The translations under genes and the position numbers were made by a program. A DNA stretch of 64,000 nt from Gyrodactylus bullatarudis (lineage: Eukaryota > Platyhelminthes > Monogenea > Gyrodactylidea > Gyrodactylidae): the NCBI GenBank assembly GCA_012064415.1, contig SSNU01000055.1, positions 248,001-312,000 of the forward strand, in the 5' to 3' direction. Below are positions 11,180-26,100 of the stretch, piece by piece (position 1 is the first letter of the stretch; each line of letters begins with the position of its first letter). The notes beneath the pieces are model-generated. The model saw only the letters and a program-made list of their open reading frames with translations, did no database searches and had not been told where the DNA came from.

Positions 11180-14100
11180 ATGAGTCAAAAAGAAGAAAGA
11201 TTGCCTTTTACCATTCGAAATTTAGACAAAAATAAGGAGGATAAACGATCAAAAAGCTCCAAAAGTTCTTCTAATATCCACGAAGATGGTGATCGTACTA
11301 AAAGCGTATGTTTAAATCTAAATATTTTTTTGGATAGTGTTTTGAATCTCTAATTCCTGTCAAGAATAATTCTGAATTCCTTGAAAACCAACGAACATTG
11401 CCAGACTTCGATAATTCAGATTTGGGAGATCCTAGTACAATTATAAATACTGGTGGCAGTTTCTCCTCATTCTCAAGCAGTGACGGAGAGGACAGTGATG
11501 AATGTGATCTTAGGGCCAGCATTGTTTCCACATCACAAGAAAAGCCAAAAACTAAGCCTCCGTCTAGTGGACAGTTTGGTAAGCTAGACTGGACAAACAT
11601 ATCAAAAGATCATATTTCTGGTCCAATTGACATGAAAATTACTGTGAGATTTCATTTTTATTTATTTTAATGAATCTTTTAGAGTGAAAGGAGAACCAAA
11701 GTAAACCGAACCAAGTTCCTTGAAAATGGGAAAACAGTGCCCAAGAAATGGAGTAACGCTTTTCTCGTATTAATTGGACCGAAAATCTTCCTTTACAAGA
11801 ATAAGAAAGATTCACTTCCCAAACCGAATATGCCAGATGGAAAACCAGAAGTGTTGTTGAATATTTCAGACTTGGAAGTTTTCCAAGCCACTTCGAAGCA
11901 TACCTCAAAGGCCAACACTCTATGCATTCAGAGCTCTCGATCTCCAGATTCTGCCATCGGATACTTGCTCAATTTTAGTAAGCCCGTCGAGTGTCAATCT
12001 TGGGAATATGCTCTGAACTATTCAAAACAGTTGAATGTACGTATTTTATTTGGTGATTTAATTCTTTTCTTACCAATTATTTTTCTCACACAACTTTAGG
12101 AGGAGAAACGTTTCACTCAGCTACACCGAGCATCTTCTGGTTAGTGTAATAACATTACATAAAAATAATAATTATCGATTACTTTCTACATATCATTATT
12201 AGTATTAACATATTTTCTCTTTATCGAGGAATCATAAACCTCTTATTATTATTATTCACGAAAAGCACACTTTTATGTTTATCCTGGCAGATATTAAACG
12301 TAAAATGGCAATTTAAAGTCTAAACTTTACCTTTTTCATTTAGTTGTCTCTTCAGCAAGTGATCAAACTTCAATTGTCAACTTTCTAAAAGAGTTCTTTA
12401 GAAGTCGAACAAGTCGAGAACAACTAATTGAACGTGGCATCATCAAGAGTAAGTAGTAAAGATTTATTTTTCCATTTCAATACAATATTCAATATAATAT
12501 AATTCTAATTTAATCTTACTACTTGTAAGTATATTCAAAATTATTTATTTAAAAAATCAAGACGAACCAGTATTTGGATCCTCTCTGGAAGAGATTTGTG
12601 AATTTGAAAAAAATGAAGTTCCCACCTTTGTCTGTCGTCTCATAAAGGCAATTGAACTACGTGGTAAGTTTTCAAAATAACCCTTTATGCTTTTTCTATG
12701 AAATTTCAACGTTAATTTCGTTGAAATCCTTGAAATTTTCACCAAGAACTCCTGAATAGCAAAGAACTTTGTGCTGAAATCTATGGTTGAGAAGTAATAT
12801 TTTAGGGTCAAATAAGACAGCCCCTCCCCCATTATTGAGTGAAAGTCAAACTTTGATTTCTCTATCAAGTTCATGGAAAAATGAAGTTGATGAGTATTTT
12901 TTTAATTTCCCAGGATTGAATTCACCGGGTATTTACCGAATGTCAGGAAACTCAGCGAAAATACAAGCCCTCCGAATTGAGGTTGATCACTGTAAGTTTT
13001 GCTGTAGAGAAAATTAAAAAATTCCTTTTACAAACCAAAATTTTCTCTTTCTCTAGATAAATATAATCTAAATTCAGAAAAATGGGACTTTGATGTCCTA
13101 ACTGGCGCATTAAAGTTGTTCTTTCGTGAATTAAAAGTTCCCCTCTTCAGCAATGTCATCTTTAAAAGTGTCTCAAAATTATTTCGTGAGTTTCATTCAT
13201 CCATCCTACGCGTAAAATTTTATTCAGTTACAAATGAGTCGAGATAGAACATTGAATTTTGGCATCCTCGTTTAATTTTTAATTCTCTCTTGAATCACAA
13301 ATCTGTTCGAATAATTCCGTCTAGAAATCTTCTCTAAATATTTTGTAAAAACACGATGCTTTTTTTTCTAAAGCCCCCAAGTCGAGGGACCACTGTAATT
13401 GGCTGTCATTAAAACAGCTACTAGATAAAGTCAAGGACCAAGTGATTAATAAGAAAAACATAGTTATATTTGATTATATAAAATCCTAGAGAATAAGAAC
13501 TATTCTTGTCAATCTCTTGACTCATTTTAGTCAAGATATAATAATCACGAAGGAAGTTTAGAATTCACGATAGGTTTTCTCTATCAGTACTAGTATTCGT
13601 GTTAATAAAAACCATTTCGCTTTTTTTCTAAAAGAAAGAATTTCAAATTACGTTAGTTATAACATAAATTCATTTAAATTGCGATTCAAAATTTCCTTTC
13701 CATAGTCATAAGCAAGCCCTCTAATTGAAATGAACTTCATCTATGATATTTCCTCTAACACAAAGATTAAACAAATGCCTGCCTTTAAACAGCTGTGGAA
13801 ATTCTTCATTCATTACACTGTAAATGAATATTTTGAGGAGACATTATTGTCCCTGGTCGCTGCAGTTAACACGATCAAAGATTCTGACCAAAAAGCCTTT
13901 ATGCTAGAATTAATCTTTAAGCAAAAAGAATTTGATATTGGTCTATGGAAAAGTTTCGATAAGAATGAAAAGATTTTGCGGATTTTATTTGCCTTTTTAA
14001 CATTGATGCTCGGCCTACTTCTTGTTGATGATAAAGTCAACTTTTACCCTATTGAAAATCTACTCAATCTCTTTGAGCAATGTTTCCAAGATTATGATTT

Positions 14101-17100
14101 CTATTCCACTGATGAGATTATCGATAAAATTTGTGAACATAATGACTTGAAGCAAATGCTAAGGGATGAATATATAAAGATGGTTGATGACTCACAGGTC
14201 AACATCGACCTGTATGATATCATAGTAATCACTGATAAAAAGTACCCGAAAAAATTTGATAACAAAGTGAATTCGATATTTTGCAACTGTCTCATTGCAT
14301 GTAAACTCATCCATGCTAAACTCTATGGTAAAAAGATTCATTTTAATGAAGATTTCATTTCTAGCAAATATGAGCCTAAAACCTATCATCGTCTCCTTAG
14401 GAAATGTATCATTGAAGTGAGCGAAAATCCACACGTTACCTTGAAAAAGTTCTCTGCTTAGTTTAGAAGAATAAAATTCTTTTCGTATCAATTTCGCATT
14501 ATTTTTTTCTAATTAGTTTTAATTTAATTAACAATAAACTTCAATTACGCATCAATGAGATTTTGTTTAGTCCTGAAACCCGAATAGTAGTAAGAGTGAT
14601 GACAGTACAGACGTTTCGGTGAAGGAGAAATTATTCATAAATCTATATAAACCAGACTTGTGTGTTCAAAAGAATTATTCCTATAAACTTCAACTATACC
14701 TCGGCCTATGTAAGCTTTTTCACTTTTCTCTCCACTGTTGCTATTTATTGGAGAGTTTTGGTGTTTTTTCAGCTGAAATTTTCTTCTTTTTTTACTGTTT
14801 CTTTCATAATTTGTAAACTATTGTATTTTCATTCATTTTTTAACTTTTATCATTTATAAAGAGACACTACTGATGATCCTTTGAGAAATGTACATTTGGT
14901 GTTAATATATCCTTTTTTTCTACTTTTCCAATTATGATTTTATGTGGATTTTCGGACGTATTTGAAAATTTACGTGAATATTTCTATCGTAATAGTAGTT
15001 TGGTTGATTTAAAAGAAACGTTTTATTTTCAATCGGCATTTAAAAACAATATGATCTTGGTGGTAGAGATTAGTTAGTTTTTCACCAACAGAGTCATCTT
15101 TGAAGCTGACCAGACGTCTCAAATTATTACATGATTTGAATTCGTATTCGTAAACTTTTTTTGACTGTGAACTTTTTAAAGTATTCGTATTGAATCCATG
15201 AAGCAAGCATTGATAGGTTTTAATTAATCATGATTGCTCTTATGGCCAAGAGTTTAGTATTTCATAATTTTGATGAATTCCCTAACTGACAGCTCAGAAA
15301 TAACAGGGAGCTCCATCTATGAATGCAATACATATTTAATCAATGATTTATTTTAATTACTATCCAACTGGCTAGAATCTTGCCAGGAAATATAGCCTCT
15401 AGATCTTTTTTTCTAGTTCTGCTAGGGATGAATAAATAATGAAGTATCTTTTCCAACATAAACCAGAGAATTATCCTTTTTCAGTTTCAAATAATATATC
15501 CATAGTAAACCAATACATATAGCTAACTAAAATCTTTATGTGAAAAGGAATACTTTTTTTTCATGAATATATTATAAGATTTACTTTTAAGTAGTTAGTA
15601 AAATATTTTTAAATATTTCAAAAGTTTGAAATGAATCATTTCCCATAACATAACCGGGTTATTTTTATTTCTAGCCTCTTTTATAAACAAAAAAATCGGT
15701 TTTGTTATCAAGAACATGATTTATCTCTCGTTTATATTACTTGTGATCAAGATACTGCATCCCACTTTTGGTATTATTCCAATAGATTAATTTAAATAAA
15801 TTTGTGTTCAGACAAGAAAGCCTAGAATTTCGAATTATACAGCTCATTTCATTGGGTAATTTGAAAACTATTTTTGTACCTGGCTGTTGAGTTTTATGCG
15901 AAAATAGTAAATTCTCATCTTCATTCGCCCTATTAGAAGTGTCCTAGGATGAAAAAATGCTTGCAAAAAGTATTAAAAAATCTTAATTTTGTCCTTTATC
16001 GTAGTAAAATTTATTTTAAAAATCTTGGCGCGTGTTCAAAAATTTTCATTTTCAATTGAGATTTTTTATATCGGAACAAACTCGAAAACGTATGGTATAT
16101 ACTTAGTTTTCTATCATCTTCATAATAAGATTAAGACTGGGAAAAGTTGACCTACTCTAGAGGTTTCTTATCTATTCAAAAGTTATCCAAGAAAAGTATT
16201 CTTCCTTAAACTCTTTTTCCTATAGATGGCAATCCAATAAAATTCGAAGAAATAATCAGAGTCCTCCAAACAATGCCCTCGTGTCACTTCAAGACAGCTC
16301 AAGTCCTTTTTCATCATTTATATCGGTGAGTATCAATCTCTACTCTTCCCCTGGGAAGATTATTGATTTCATTAAATAATGAATACCTTCCAAATTCTCT
16401 TTCTTCCATTTTGCTCTATTACTTTTCAAATTATATTGTTATTATATCTTGTTGAATTTTATTCTCAAGTTGTTTCTCGTAAAAACTACAATTCTCTCGA
16501 ATATTCTCCATGTAAATTTCGACAAATCCTTAATAAATATTTGCAATCATACGATCCAAAACATTACCTATGTATAACGATAGGGGGGAGCCAACTATCA
16601 GCCATATTTTATTAAGAGTTTTTGTCATTTGTAGTTTCTACAGTGTCTCAGAAGTTACTCTCTTAGGGAATGTTACACAGATTGATGCTCGGAAAACCAC
16701 TTATCTCGTTCCATTTTCATTATCTTTGTAATCTTCTTTATTCGATGAATAGATGTCAATCTTTCCTTTCACCTTGAAGAAAGTTGTAAGATGAAAATTG
16801 CTCATCAATTTTCATTATTTCCTTTACAGACAGAACCTAGACAAATTTTCCTAATTTCTCAAATTAATTGGGGATAATTAAGGCTTCCATTATTCTCTGT
16901 CTTCATAAGACAGTGTCTTCTGCAATTTCAGATGCCAGTCATTGAAAAATGCAAAACAAGTATTTCATCCTAGTGAAAATGTCTTGTCGAAAGAAACAAC
17001 ACTCCCTGGTTATTACTATATCCTTGTGAATCTAACTTGATGGAGATTGTCTTCTCACACCTAGATGTTAGAATTCGGATAAGCAAGTGTCAATTCCATA

Positions 17101-20100
17101 AGAGAGTCAAATAATGTTCAACTCACGGTGGCAGATGTAGACCCGTTTGGTCAAGGTATGAGAAGACAATCTCCATCAAGTTTCACAAGATTCACAAGGA
17201 TATAGTAATAACCAGTGACCATACTTTGCTAGTAGGTTTAATGACTATAACGTTGTTCGCTTGCTACCTGACTATGTTGTCTTCTGGCTTGTATTGGTCT
17301 ATCTGTAGAAAAAGAAAGGGGAGAGAAAGGTGTAGTATTTCTCAAAGAAAAAGGATTATAAAAATTACAGTGATTGTTATAGTAATCAGAATTATTAGAG
17401 TAATAACTCTGATATAATCCTTTTTCTTTGAGAAATACTACACCTTTCTCTCCCCTTTCTTTTTCTACAGATAGGCCAATACAAGCCAGTAGACAACATA
17501 GTCAGGTAGCAAGCGAAAAACGTTATAGTCAATCTATGCCGAACAGTTCCCTGAAGAACTACTTGGTTCAAAATTATAGTAGGTTTAATGTCTAAAAACA
17601 CTATATGTAATTCCTACATTATGCTTATTCAAAAACAACAACACTCCCATTTATATTCCTGATTTGAGAAATTTCTTATTTCCACAGTGTAAAATAAAAT
17701 AAATAGCTTAAAAAAGGGATAATACAAGCAGGGATTTGAGCGGGAACAATAAATTAAAATCGGAAATTGCCACGAAATCTCGAGAATTATGACACTTCTC
17801 ATACATTTCTTACTCTCTCTCTCTCTGATTCAGTGTAATAGCTTGTATTATGGAAATAAGTCTGTCAGAGGAATGAATGAATAAATAAAGTTTTAATACT
17901 CCAGACTTTTTCCTTCTGGAGAATTCTGTGTATTTTTCTCCCTTTCCTGAAATGTTCCATTGATTTCTTATGTATTCTTGTGTATAGTAGTAAATTCCAT
18001 GTACCCATTTCTGTTTTTCCTTCTTGATCTGATTAGATAAAATTCAGTCTTATCCTCCTTTTACCTGTTTAGAAGAAATTGGTCATTTTCATTAGATGAA
18101 GTGGCAAGTTACACGTTTACATTGGGGATTGAAATGATCAAGCTCACTCGTTGATTTAATTTCTTTGTCTAATCGTGATCCTAAAAATCAACTATTGATC
18201 CCTCTCTCACTTTGAAATCAGCAAAAATCTTTCAAGTTCAGAAAATTGGAATTTGGCGTTACTTTGAGATTTGAAATGTGCCATAAAAATTGATATTTTT
18301 AAATATATAACTCCTCGTTATATAGGAGTACCTGGTTGGCCGATAACAAAACTATAATTGATTAATTTACCAGCCATGGTAGTTTAGTTGTAGGGGTGGC
18401 GGATACAATTAAGCCTTTGATTTACAATGTATTATCTTTATCAGTCTCTTTAAATCCATCTACATAGTCTGGGAGTATTTAAATCAAAGTGTATTATCAT
18501 TCTACAGAATAATTTATATGCATAATCTTCTTTTAAAGGAATGCAATCATTAACTTGGAGGAAATTTAGGAATTTTTCTATATACTAAGTACTTGATAAA
18601 TTAGACATTGGATATTCGAGATAGATTTTGCAAATTTTTAGCCAAAGGTGATTTTCTGATCAAGCTTGAAAATACGATTCTAATGATATATAGAACGTAC
18701 GGTCTTTCTGATACATTTTAGATTCAGACGCTAAAGCACTAACTTTAATGCAAGGTAAAATATTCTCGATTTTTATTTACACGAATTTTCACTTATTAGT
18801 CAAAGATTTCATTGACAAACAAGCTTACTAGTCAATTTTGATCAGAACAAAGAAAATTAAAAAATTCAAAGTTGCTTAAAATTAGTATCATCAACGAGAG
18901 AAATATTTGAATATACCCACTTTTCTACAAGAAATCATGTCCGTAACCTTGTTACAATTCGTAACATAATAAGTCATTTATACCTTTTTTCAGTTCTATA
19001 TGGAACTTGTGCCTTTCAAAATGGAAAATGGACATTTGAGATAACTTTGGGTAAAATTCGAGCAAATGAGGATTTTTCATTAAAATAATTCCATTCTAAC
19101 AGTACTAGAATCCTATGAGATATTACGAAGCTTGCTTCCAAGAAATCTGGGAAATTTAATTATTTTTTTCTTATTTATAAAAACACTTGAGTTTCATTCA
19201 ACACTTCCTTTTTCAAATGCACATTTACTAGACTTGGATCACCATCGATATGATAAATTTAATCTTCATGTATTTTGATATTATCCCACCAAATTTCGCT
19301 TCAAAATACCTTTCCATGCATTCTGGAATAAGATTTAAAAAATTGTCAAAATTTTCAAATTTAAAACGTCTTTCGACCGATCAAAATTGTTATATTCATG
19401 GAAAATAAGAGAAATTTCATTTTTTAACTACTGAAAAAAAACAATTTAAATAGGATATAGTTTACTTTTGTAACTTTTTAGGGAGAAATAATGTAAATTA
19501 AGGTTGAAATTATGAAAATAAAGCATTAAAAAACGTTTTAAATTTTTCAAAATTTTGTTTAGCTTATTCCAGAATGCATGGAAAGGTATTTTGAAGCGAA
19601 ATCTGGTGGGATAATAAAATTTATTAAAACTTAGGTCAATATTAGAATTCTCATCCATGGTCATCCAAACGTTTCGACGGATATTGACCTAAGTTTTAAT
19701 AAATTTTATTATAAAACTAATTTTAGATCATTTTTCACTGATTTGGTGGGATAATATTAAAATACCTGAAGATTAAATTTATCATATTGATGGGCGATTT
19801 AAGTGAATTTGCAAAATTTCGTCCAATTGAAAAGGTAAAAAAGAATCGGTTAGGAGTTGCTTTTTAACAAGTTATTAGTGTGATGAAAACGCTAAAGCTT
19901 GTCTTATTATTCTTGTAAATATAAATAAAGTACGTATTTTATTCATTTTTCTAATAATATAAGGTTGGTATGAATCTGTTTTTGAAAATTTTGAGCCTGT
20001 ATTAAAAAATCAAGCCGATCGACTAATAATTCTGAAAAATTTTTGAAAAGAAGTACATTTCAACAGTGCCTACCTTGTTGAATCTTTTTATAGATTGCTT

Positions 20101-23100
20101 TGAGAATAATCAATTCATCTCTCTCTATTAGAAGAACAGTTGGAAATGTGTTATTAGCTAGATTAAACGACGCCAAGGATATTAACAATGAAAATAGTTA
20201 GCAGTAGGTTGTTATTGTGTCATAGGATAACTTCCTTTTTTAGCTGTTGCTTTTATCCCAGTAGTATTTATACATCATTTTAGTGAAATAAAACTAATTC
20301 ATATGGGAGCTGTGTCTTTTACAACTATTGTCAAAGGAAGCCTCTTTAGATGTTTTGATTTAAATGTTAGACTTTACTCCTCCATGTTTCTATAAAGTAC
20401 CCCTCTTTTTAGACTCAGTTTTATTGACAAAATGTCAACAAACATTAGAAATTTACTCAAGAATAAAATCCTTCCATCACGAGAAATTACAAGAATCTGA
20501 AATTTTACGTCTGATTTAGTCAGACATGAAATTAACTTTATTCAAACGTAATCACCAAAACATAGAGAGTAGGGCTGATACCGAAAAAAATCGAAATATT
20601 TCCTGAGGTTCCGTTGTATTCTATTTTTCAAATAAAGAAACTTTTTGTGATTACTCAAAAGTTATCTCTCAATATTCAAAAACAAGAACATTTAAAGAGG
20701 AGATAAAAAAAATTTTATTCCAACTTATTAATATAAAAAAATTAAATCAATCAATAACAAATTGTATATTAACTAGACTATTTATTATTTCGAGATATTT
20801 GTATTAGACTTTTATTTAGTTTAAATTGGCATTATCTTTCAAATAAAACATTACGATATTATGAATCTGACAAATATTATCGAACATTCTCGACCAATTG
20901 AGCAAAACCGTTTAGCAAGTAGCGGTCAAGTTATAAGTAGGGCGACCAGAAAAAAGCATACTTTATGATGAAAAAAGGCAATTGTTAATTCTGAAAAAGG
21001 CAAATCCATAGAATCGAATGTTTCTCATAAGAAGCATCCCAAGAAGATATCTGCTAAAATAGGACTTAAAGGAGATCTCATTAAAAATCCAAAAAGTAGC
21101 TTTAACATCATAGTAAAGCGAAAAAGGTATATTCATAAAATCGAATGTCTCTCACAAGTAGTGATTTTAAAATTTAATCAATTCTTCAAGCCTTTCAAGT
21201 GAATAGAATGAAATGTTGAGTTGGATAAGCCATTTCTAATGACTGTTTACCAAGTCCCTCATAAAATTAGATTCAGAAAATGAAAATTAAACTAAGATAA
21301 ACGATTATAAAAACTTGGCACAATCCTTGAAAAAAATGAAAAAGCAATCCTTTTTAAAAAAGGCAAGCTTCCTCCAAGTAGGCGAAAAAGGCAAACTTAT
21401 TTCTCTTATTAAGAGGTTTAGAAAAAAAGGACTGAATTTTTAATTTTTTTAAAGTATTCTAGACTCACTCTCAAAAAAGGCATTTTGGTGGCCCTAGTTA
21501 TAAGACACTATTTATTCGTCTCTGAATGATCTTCTAGAGCTGCTGAATATACCTTCATGAAACTTTGTAATCAGTATGGGGAAGTTGTTATTTCAAATCA
21601 TGCTCAGGGTAATATTTATAATTCCTGCATTTAAATTCTTCTCCCTAGGGAATATTTACGCTCTCTTATCATTTTACTTGATTTTTATGCTCAAATAAAT
21701 TCTCTTTCGAATTTACAATCATTCGAGTGGATTCTTGCTTGCTTGAAAAACTAAATGAACATTTTTAAAGTTAAAAATCAAGTTCAAGGGAAGGAAATTC
21801 TTCAAAATTTCCCGTTTTTTACAAATGCTCTTGGAAAGAGGTCTGTTACACGTAATTGATTATTTTGGTGCATTCTAATTGGTCCATATTTCAAGAACCA
21901 ATCAGAAATCGTTTTTTTCTTAACATTTTCTTGATCATGCAAAATAAATCGGTTAACATAGTCTGCTGATTGAAGGTTATTTTATTTAATTGATTTTAAA
22001 ATGTTTATTATCCTTATTTCTCAGTCCACTGATTTGAAATTACTTTTCCTGGCCTTCTATAAATACATTCCGTCTTTATTTTATGATAATTTCCATCCGT
22101 TCATCTTTAGTCGAATTACCTAGAGAATTATTTATAATAAAAATGATCAGAAATCTTGGAATTTCATTTAATCATTTTCCATTTTGTCTGATACTTTTAA
22201 TTATCTGGAAATTATAATAATTATAATATGTATATTTAATTATTCCTATGAATTTCATATTCAATCTCGTGACTTGGTACATACGAGCTTCAATTTTGTC
22301 GAAAGGAAGTATGCCCACTTTGTTACAAGAGAAATTAGACTCGAATTTCAATGAATATCCGAAATATTTTGGTAATGTATTTCTCTCTCCCAATTCTTAG
22401 CTATTAATCAGTTAACATACAGCTAAATTCCGGATGAATTTGGGAATTTATAATTTAAAAAGGCAAACTTTTATCAGGATTACGAATAGAGACTAAAAAC
22501 CAATTACATTATTTTTGATAGAACCGTCAATTTGAGTTGATCTTGGACCATCCTAATTCATATAAATTTCAAAAATGATCCAAAAACAGGAATTAGACTC
22601 TCACACCTTGGAATCAACAAAAAATTTCAAATCGAGACATTTCGAAATTTAAAGTGTCCCTAATTTTTTCAAAAACAACTCCTAAACATTAGATTACTTA
22701 ACAAAGTACAAATTTAACTCATATATCTCTTCGTTTTGAAAGAAAAAATTTTAACTCTTGTGGTCCTTGAAAATTTTTTTCAATTCTTAAATATCGACCG
22801 ATTTTATTCGTTCTCAATGTATTGTTAAAACAAAATTTTTGTCAATAAAGAGGTCTGTCTCGTTTTTTTGTTATACCACAGAAATAGAAATAAAGGAGGA
22901 AATGAATAAATTCCTTTCTATTCATCCAGATGTCTCCTGGAATGTTCTCCTATATACTGTCATAAGCGTAGTATTTATCTTAGAAGGGAGGTTATCTCAC
23001 CAGATTAGTTGATATTTTCACATACTAATACATATAGTGTATTTATAAATAATCTTGTTCCAAAACCAATCTTAGTATCTTCCTTTCATAAAATTTTTAA

Positions 23101-26100
23101 TAAGTGATTTTAGTTTTCTTTCTCTAGGTTAGATAAAGCTCATTGATATGAAGTTGGGAATCTCGATTTTTTCATCAAAAATCGAATTTGCTAAGAAAAT
23201 TATGGAATCGTTTAAGAACTGGAATTCGATTTCTCGTCATTTTCTCTACTTGAAAATCAATGAAATTTTCATATTTCAAAATCCCTCTAAAATAATGTAC
23301 TTGGTGAAAGATTAACGGTCATATTTGTGTATTTCTGATCCTGTAAAATATCTTTTGACTAGCCTTTTCCTTGCAAATCAATAAACATTTTCAGTTCAAA
23401 GCTCAAAAAAATAGAAATTTGGCGTCAGATCGAAATTTTAAAAATCACTTTATTTCTTTTATGAATAGTGCAACACCTATTCTATACAAAGGTCAACTAG
23501 ATATATCTCGTTCAAGGTGCTTGGGTAATATATCCCACAGGAGCGTCTAATTTGATAATGGATTAGCCTATGTTGCTGAATGTGACAGCTTACTAATGGA
23601 TCCCACCGAGACTGGTACGAAAGAAACTCACAGATTAAAAAATCTAGGTATTCATATGTGGTATACATATACACGCGTTTCGTCCTCTTTCGGACTCGTC
23701 AGTATGTTTTAACCTAGGAAACTGGTACGAAAGAAACTCACCTAACTTAAATAATTGTCGGAGAGTCGAGCAAGAATTTTATAAAATTCAGATTGAAATT
23801 AAATCGATTAGATTTCGTTCTCTTCTTATAATCTGATATCAAAAACATATTAAATGTGACCTGAATAGACCTATGAAAATTTGCCCTTTTAAATAATATA
23901 GAATTTCCATTTTAATACTATTGTACTAGGAAAATTTCTCCATTTAAGGATTCCTGCCTAATTGAACTGTATTCTCAGATTGGAGTGATTGGATTAATTC
24001 AACCAGTTTATCTTTTTCTCCGGGAAATTTGACAAATTATTAAAAGAGAACTGAATTCTATGTGAAATTATATGCAATTATTATTCTTAGTAATACCCAC
24101 GTCTGCGTAATTCTTTATTCACAAGTACGTTAAAAATGGGAATAAAATTCGACTAAAGTCCGTTGTGAAAAGTTCAAATATGAAATCATTTTTAAATCAT
24201 AACGGAATCTGAGCAAAATTTGATTTTTTCTAAATGTACATTTTGCTACTACATTGTCAGCAAGACTCATTCTTCTGTGTTCCTAGGCTCGTCAATGTCT
24301 ATTGGTTTAACAATAATTCTTTTGTGACTCTCTGTATCTTATCAATATTTAATTCTGTCTGTCATTCATCATATACTCTTGAAATTATTCTCAAAGTTAA
24401 TAAAACCCATCAGACTCAATCTCAATAATTATAATTTAAAAAATTAACTATCGACTAAGATAAGAAATTACTGATAAGTTATCAGTGATAACAGAAACAG
24501 ATCCAAACGCAGTCTCAGTAATCTTTTTTCCCCGGTGATTTCTGTATTTTATCATCCATTGGAATATCAGAAAGAAATCGAATTTGGGAAGAAAATCCCA
24601 AGTATTATCCCATCACATTTGGATTAATATGATAATTTTATCACTTTGAAATAATTTAATTATCAACACTCCCAAATACATGGAAGATACTTGGGAAATT
24701 AATCTTTCAATCTTCATCTTTAACTTGATATCTGAAAGTTATGATCTAGAGTACTGCCCTTTTGAAAAAAGACTAGAAAAATTGAATTATTTCTTCTGTA
24801 TTGATTTTTTTCAAAATGAATTTCAAAAATGTACTGCATAGATTTAGCAAAGTTTCGATTTCTAGCTTCGGTCAAATCTGAATGGTCATCTCAGCAGAAT
24901 CTGAATTTGATGTATGAAACTTATGGCCCGAAACCTGGTTATAATAGAAACAATTAATTCGTATTAAATTTTGACCATTTTTTCTCATAAGAGAAGCAAA
25001 ACTTTAGCGTAAAAGAAATACGTCTTAAGAATAAACATTTTCGAAGCTTCAAAATCTCTGATGACTACTTGTAAATAATAATAATTTGAAATATATTTTT
25101 AGAATTGAAAGATCTATGCCTAATTCCTCTAATGACTCATTAGTAATGACTAGGGCAACCAAATGCCTTTTTTGTCGATAGATTAATACAGGTGTATTAA
25201 GCCTGAAAATGTTATTAAAAATCTCCTGATAGCTTGGTTCACGAGTTGGGTATGCCTTTTTTCATCCAAAAAAGCCTTTTTTTAGCCTTTTTGAATTTAC
25301 TTCTTAAAAAGCCATTTTTGCATTATAATAAATAAGGATCCCCCTGCCAATCTCAGATACAATCATCAATTAATAAAAATATGAAATTATACGCTTAAAT
25401 TTGCACTCAGGATACGACTTCAATGCAAAAATCAAAGGCTGTTAACTTTAAAAGCATCATGATATTCTACATTTAATGCTTCTACTAACTAAAGTTCACA
25501 ACGAGGACTTTCAAAACTTAATTTTAACAGAAATCCAAGCTAAAGTTAAATACTAAGTTCGAAAATTCAATTGAAACTTCCCTGTACTCTCCAAAGCTAG
25601 AGAAAATTATAAGCAAAATGGTCCAAACGAATATTTAAAAAATATAACCAATCAGATTTCAGATTTCATTGGATGATCAATGATAATAAAATATCATTTG
25701 TTAAAAGGTTCTAGGTGGGTTGAAAACGGTTTTGATAAAAATTCTTTTTGAAAAATTGAACCAGTTCGTATCCATACCATGCAAATTGCAATACTTCACC
25801 AGTAAAATGTATTCAGTTCAAGCGAAAATTTTTATCTGCCTTTTTTTCAAAATTTTGCCTGAAAAATGCCTTTTTTCATTCAAAAAACTGCTTTTTTCTG
25901 GTTGCTCTAGTAATGACTATGATATTTTTAACAAGAGTCATCTTCGTGTTTTTTATATCTAAACTAGAAAAATTAGTCAATGTTTAGTTTTTAGTGAATA
26001 CATTTATGGTTAATGAAATTGAAATTATTGATTTCTGGGATTCGTTCTTCTCAAATTATAAGAAAACGTTAGGTTGCGTGAGATGTAGGAGAAGCAATCC

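Larger units (their letters stand above)
13186..16225. other. RhoGAP intron 8 (3.0 kb)
   Basis: Flanked by a GTGAG donor and a TCCTATAG acceptor. It contains a single-exon gene (13730-14461) and a Penelope-like fragment with a hammerhead (14600-14910). The remainder is AT-rich without recognised features. Confidence 0.8.

Noticed and set aside
12787..12913. In-frame extension upstream of the GLNSPGIY RhoGAP exon
   Set aside because: The acceptor at 12913 restores the conserved ELRGLNSPGIYR join; the extension would insert residues in a conserved helix boundary.
17226..17601. Two similar short proteins on opposite strands
   Set aside because: They are the same sequence read from the two arms of a foldback element.
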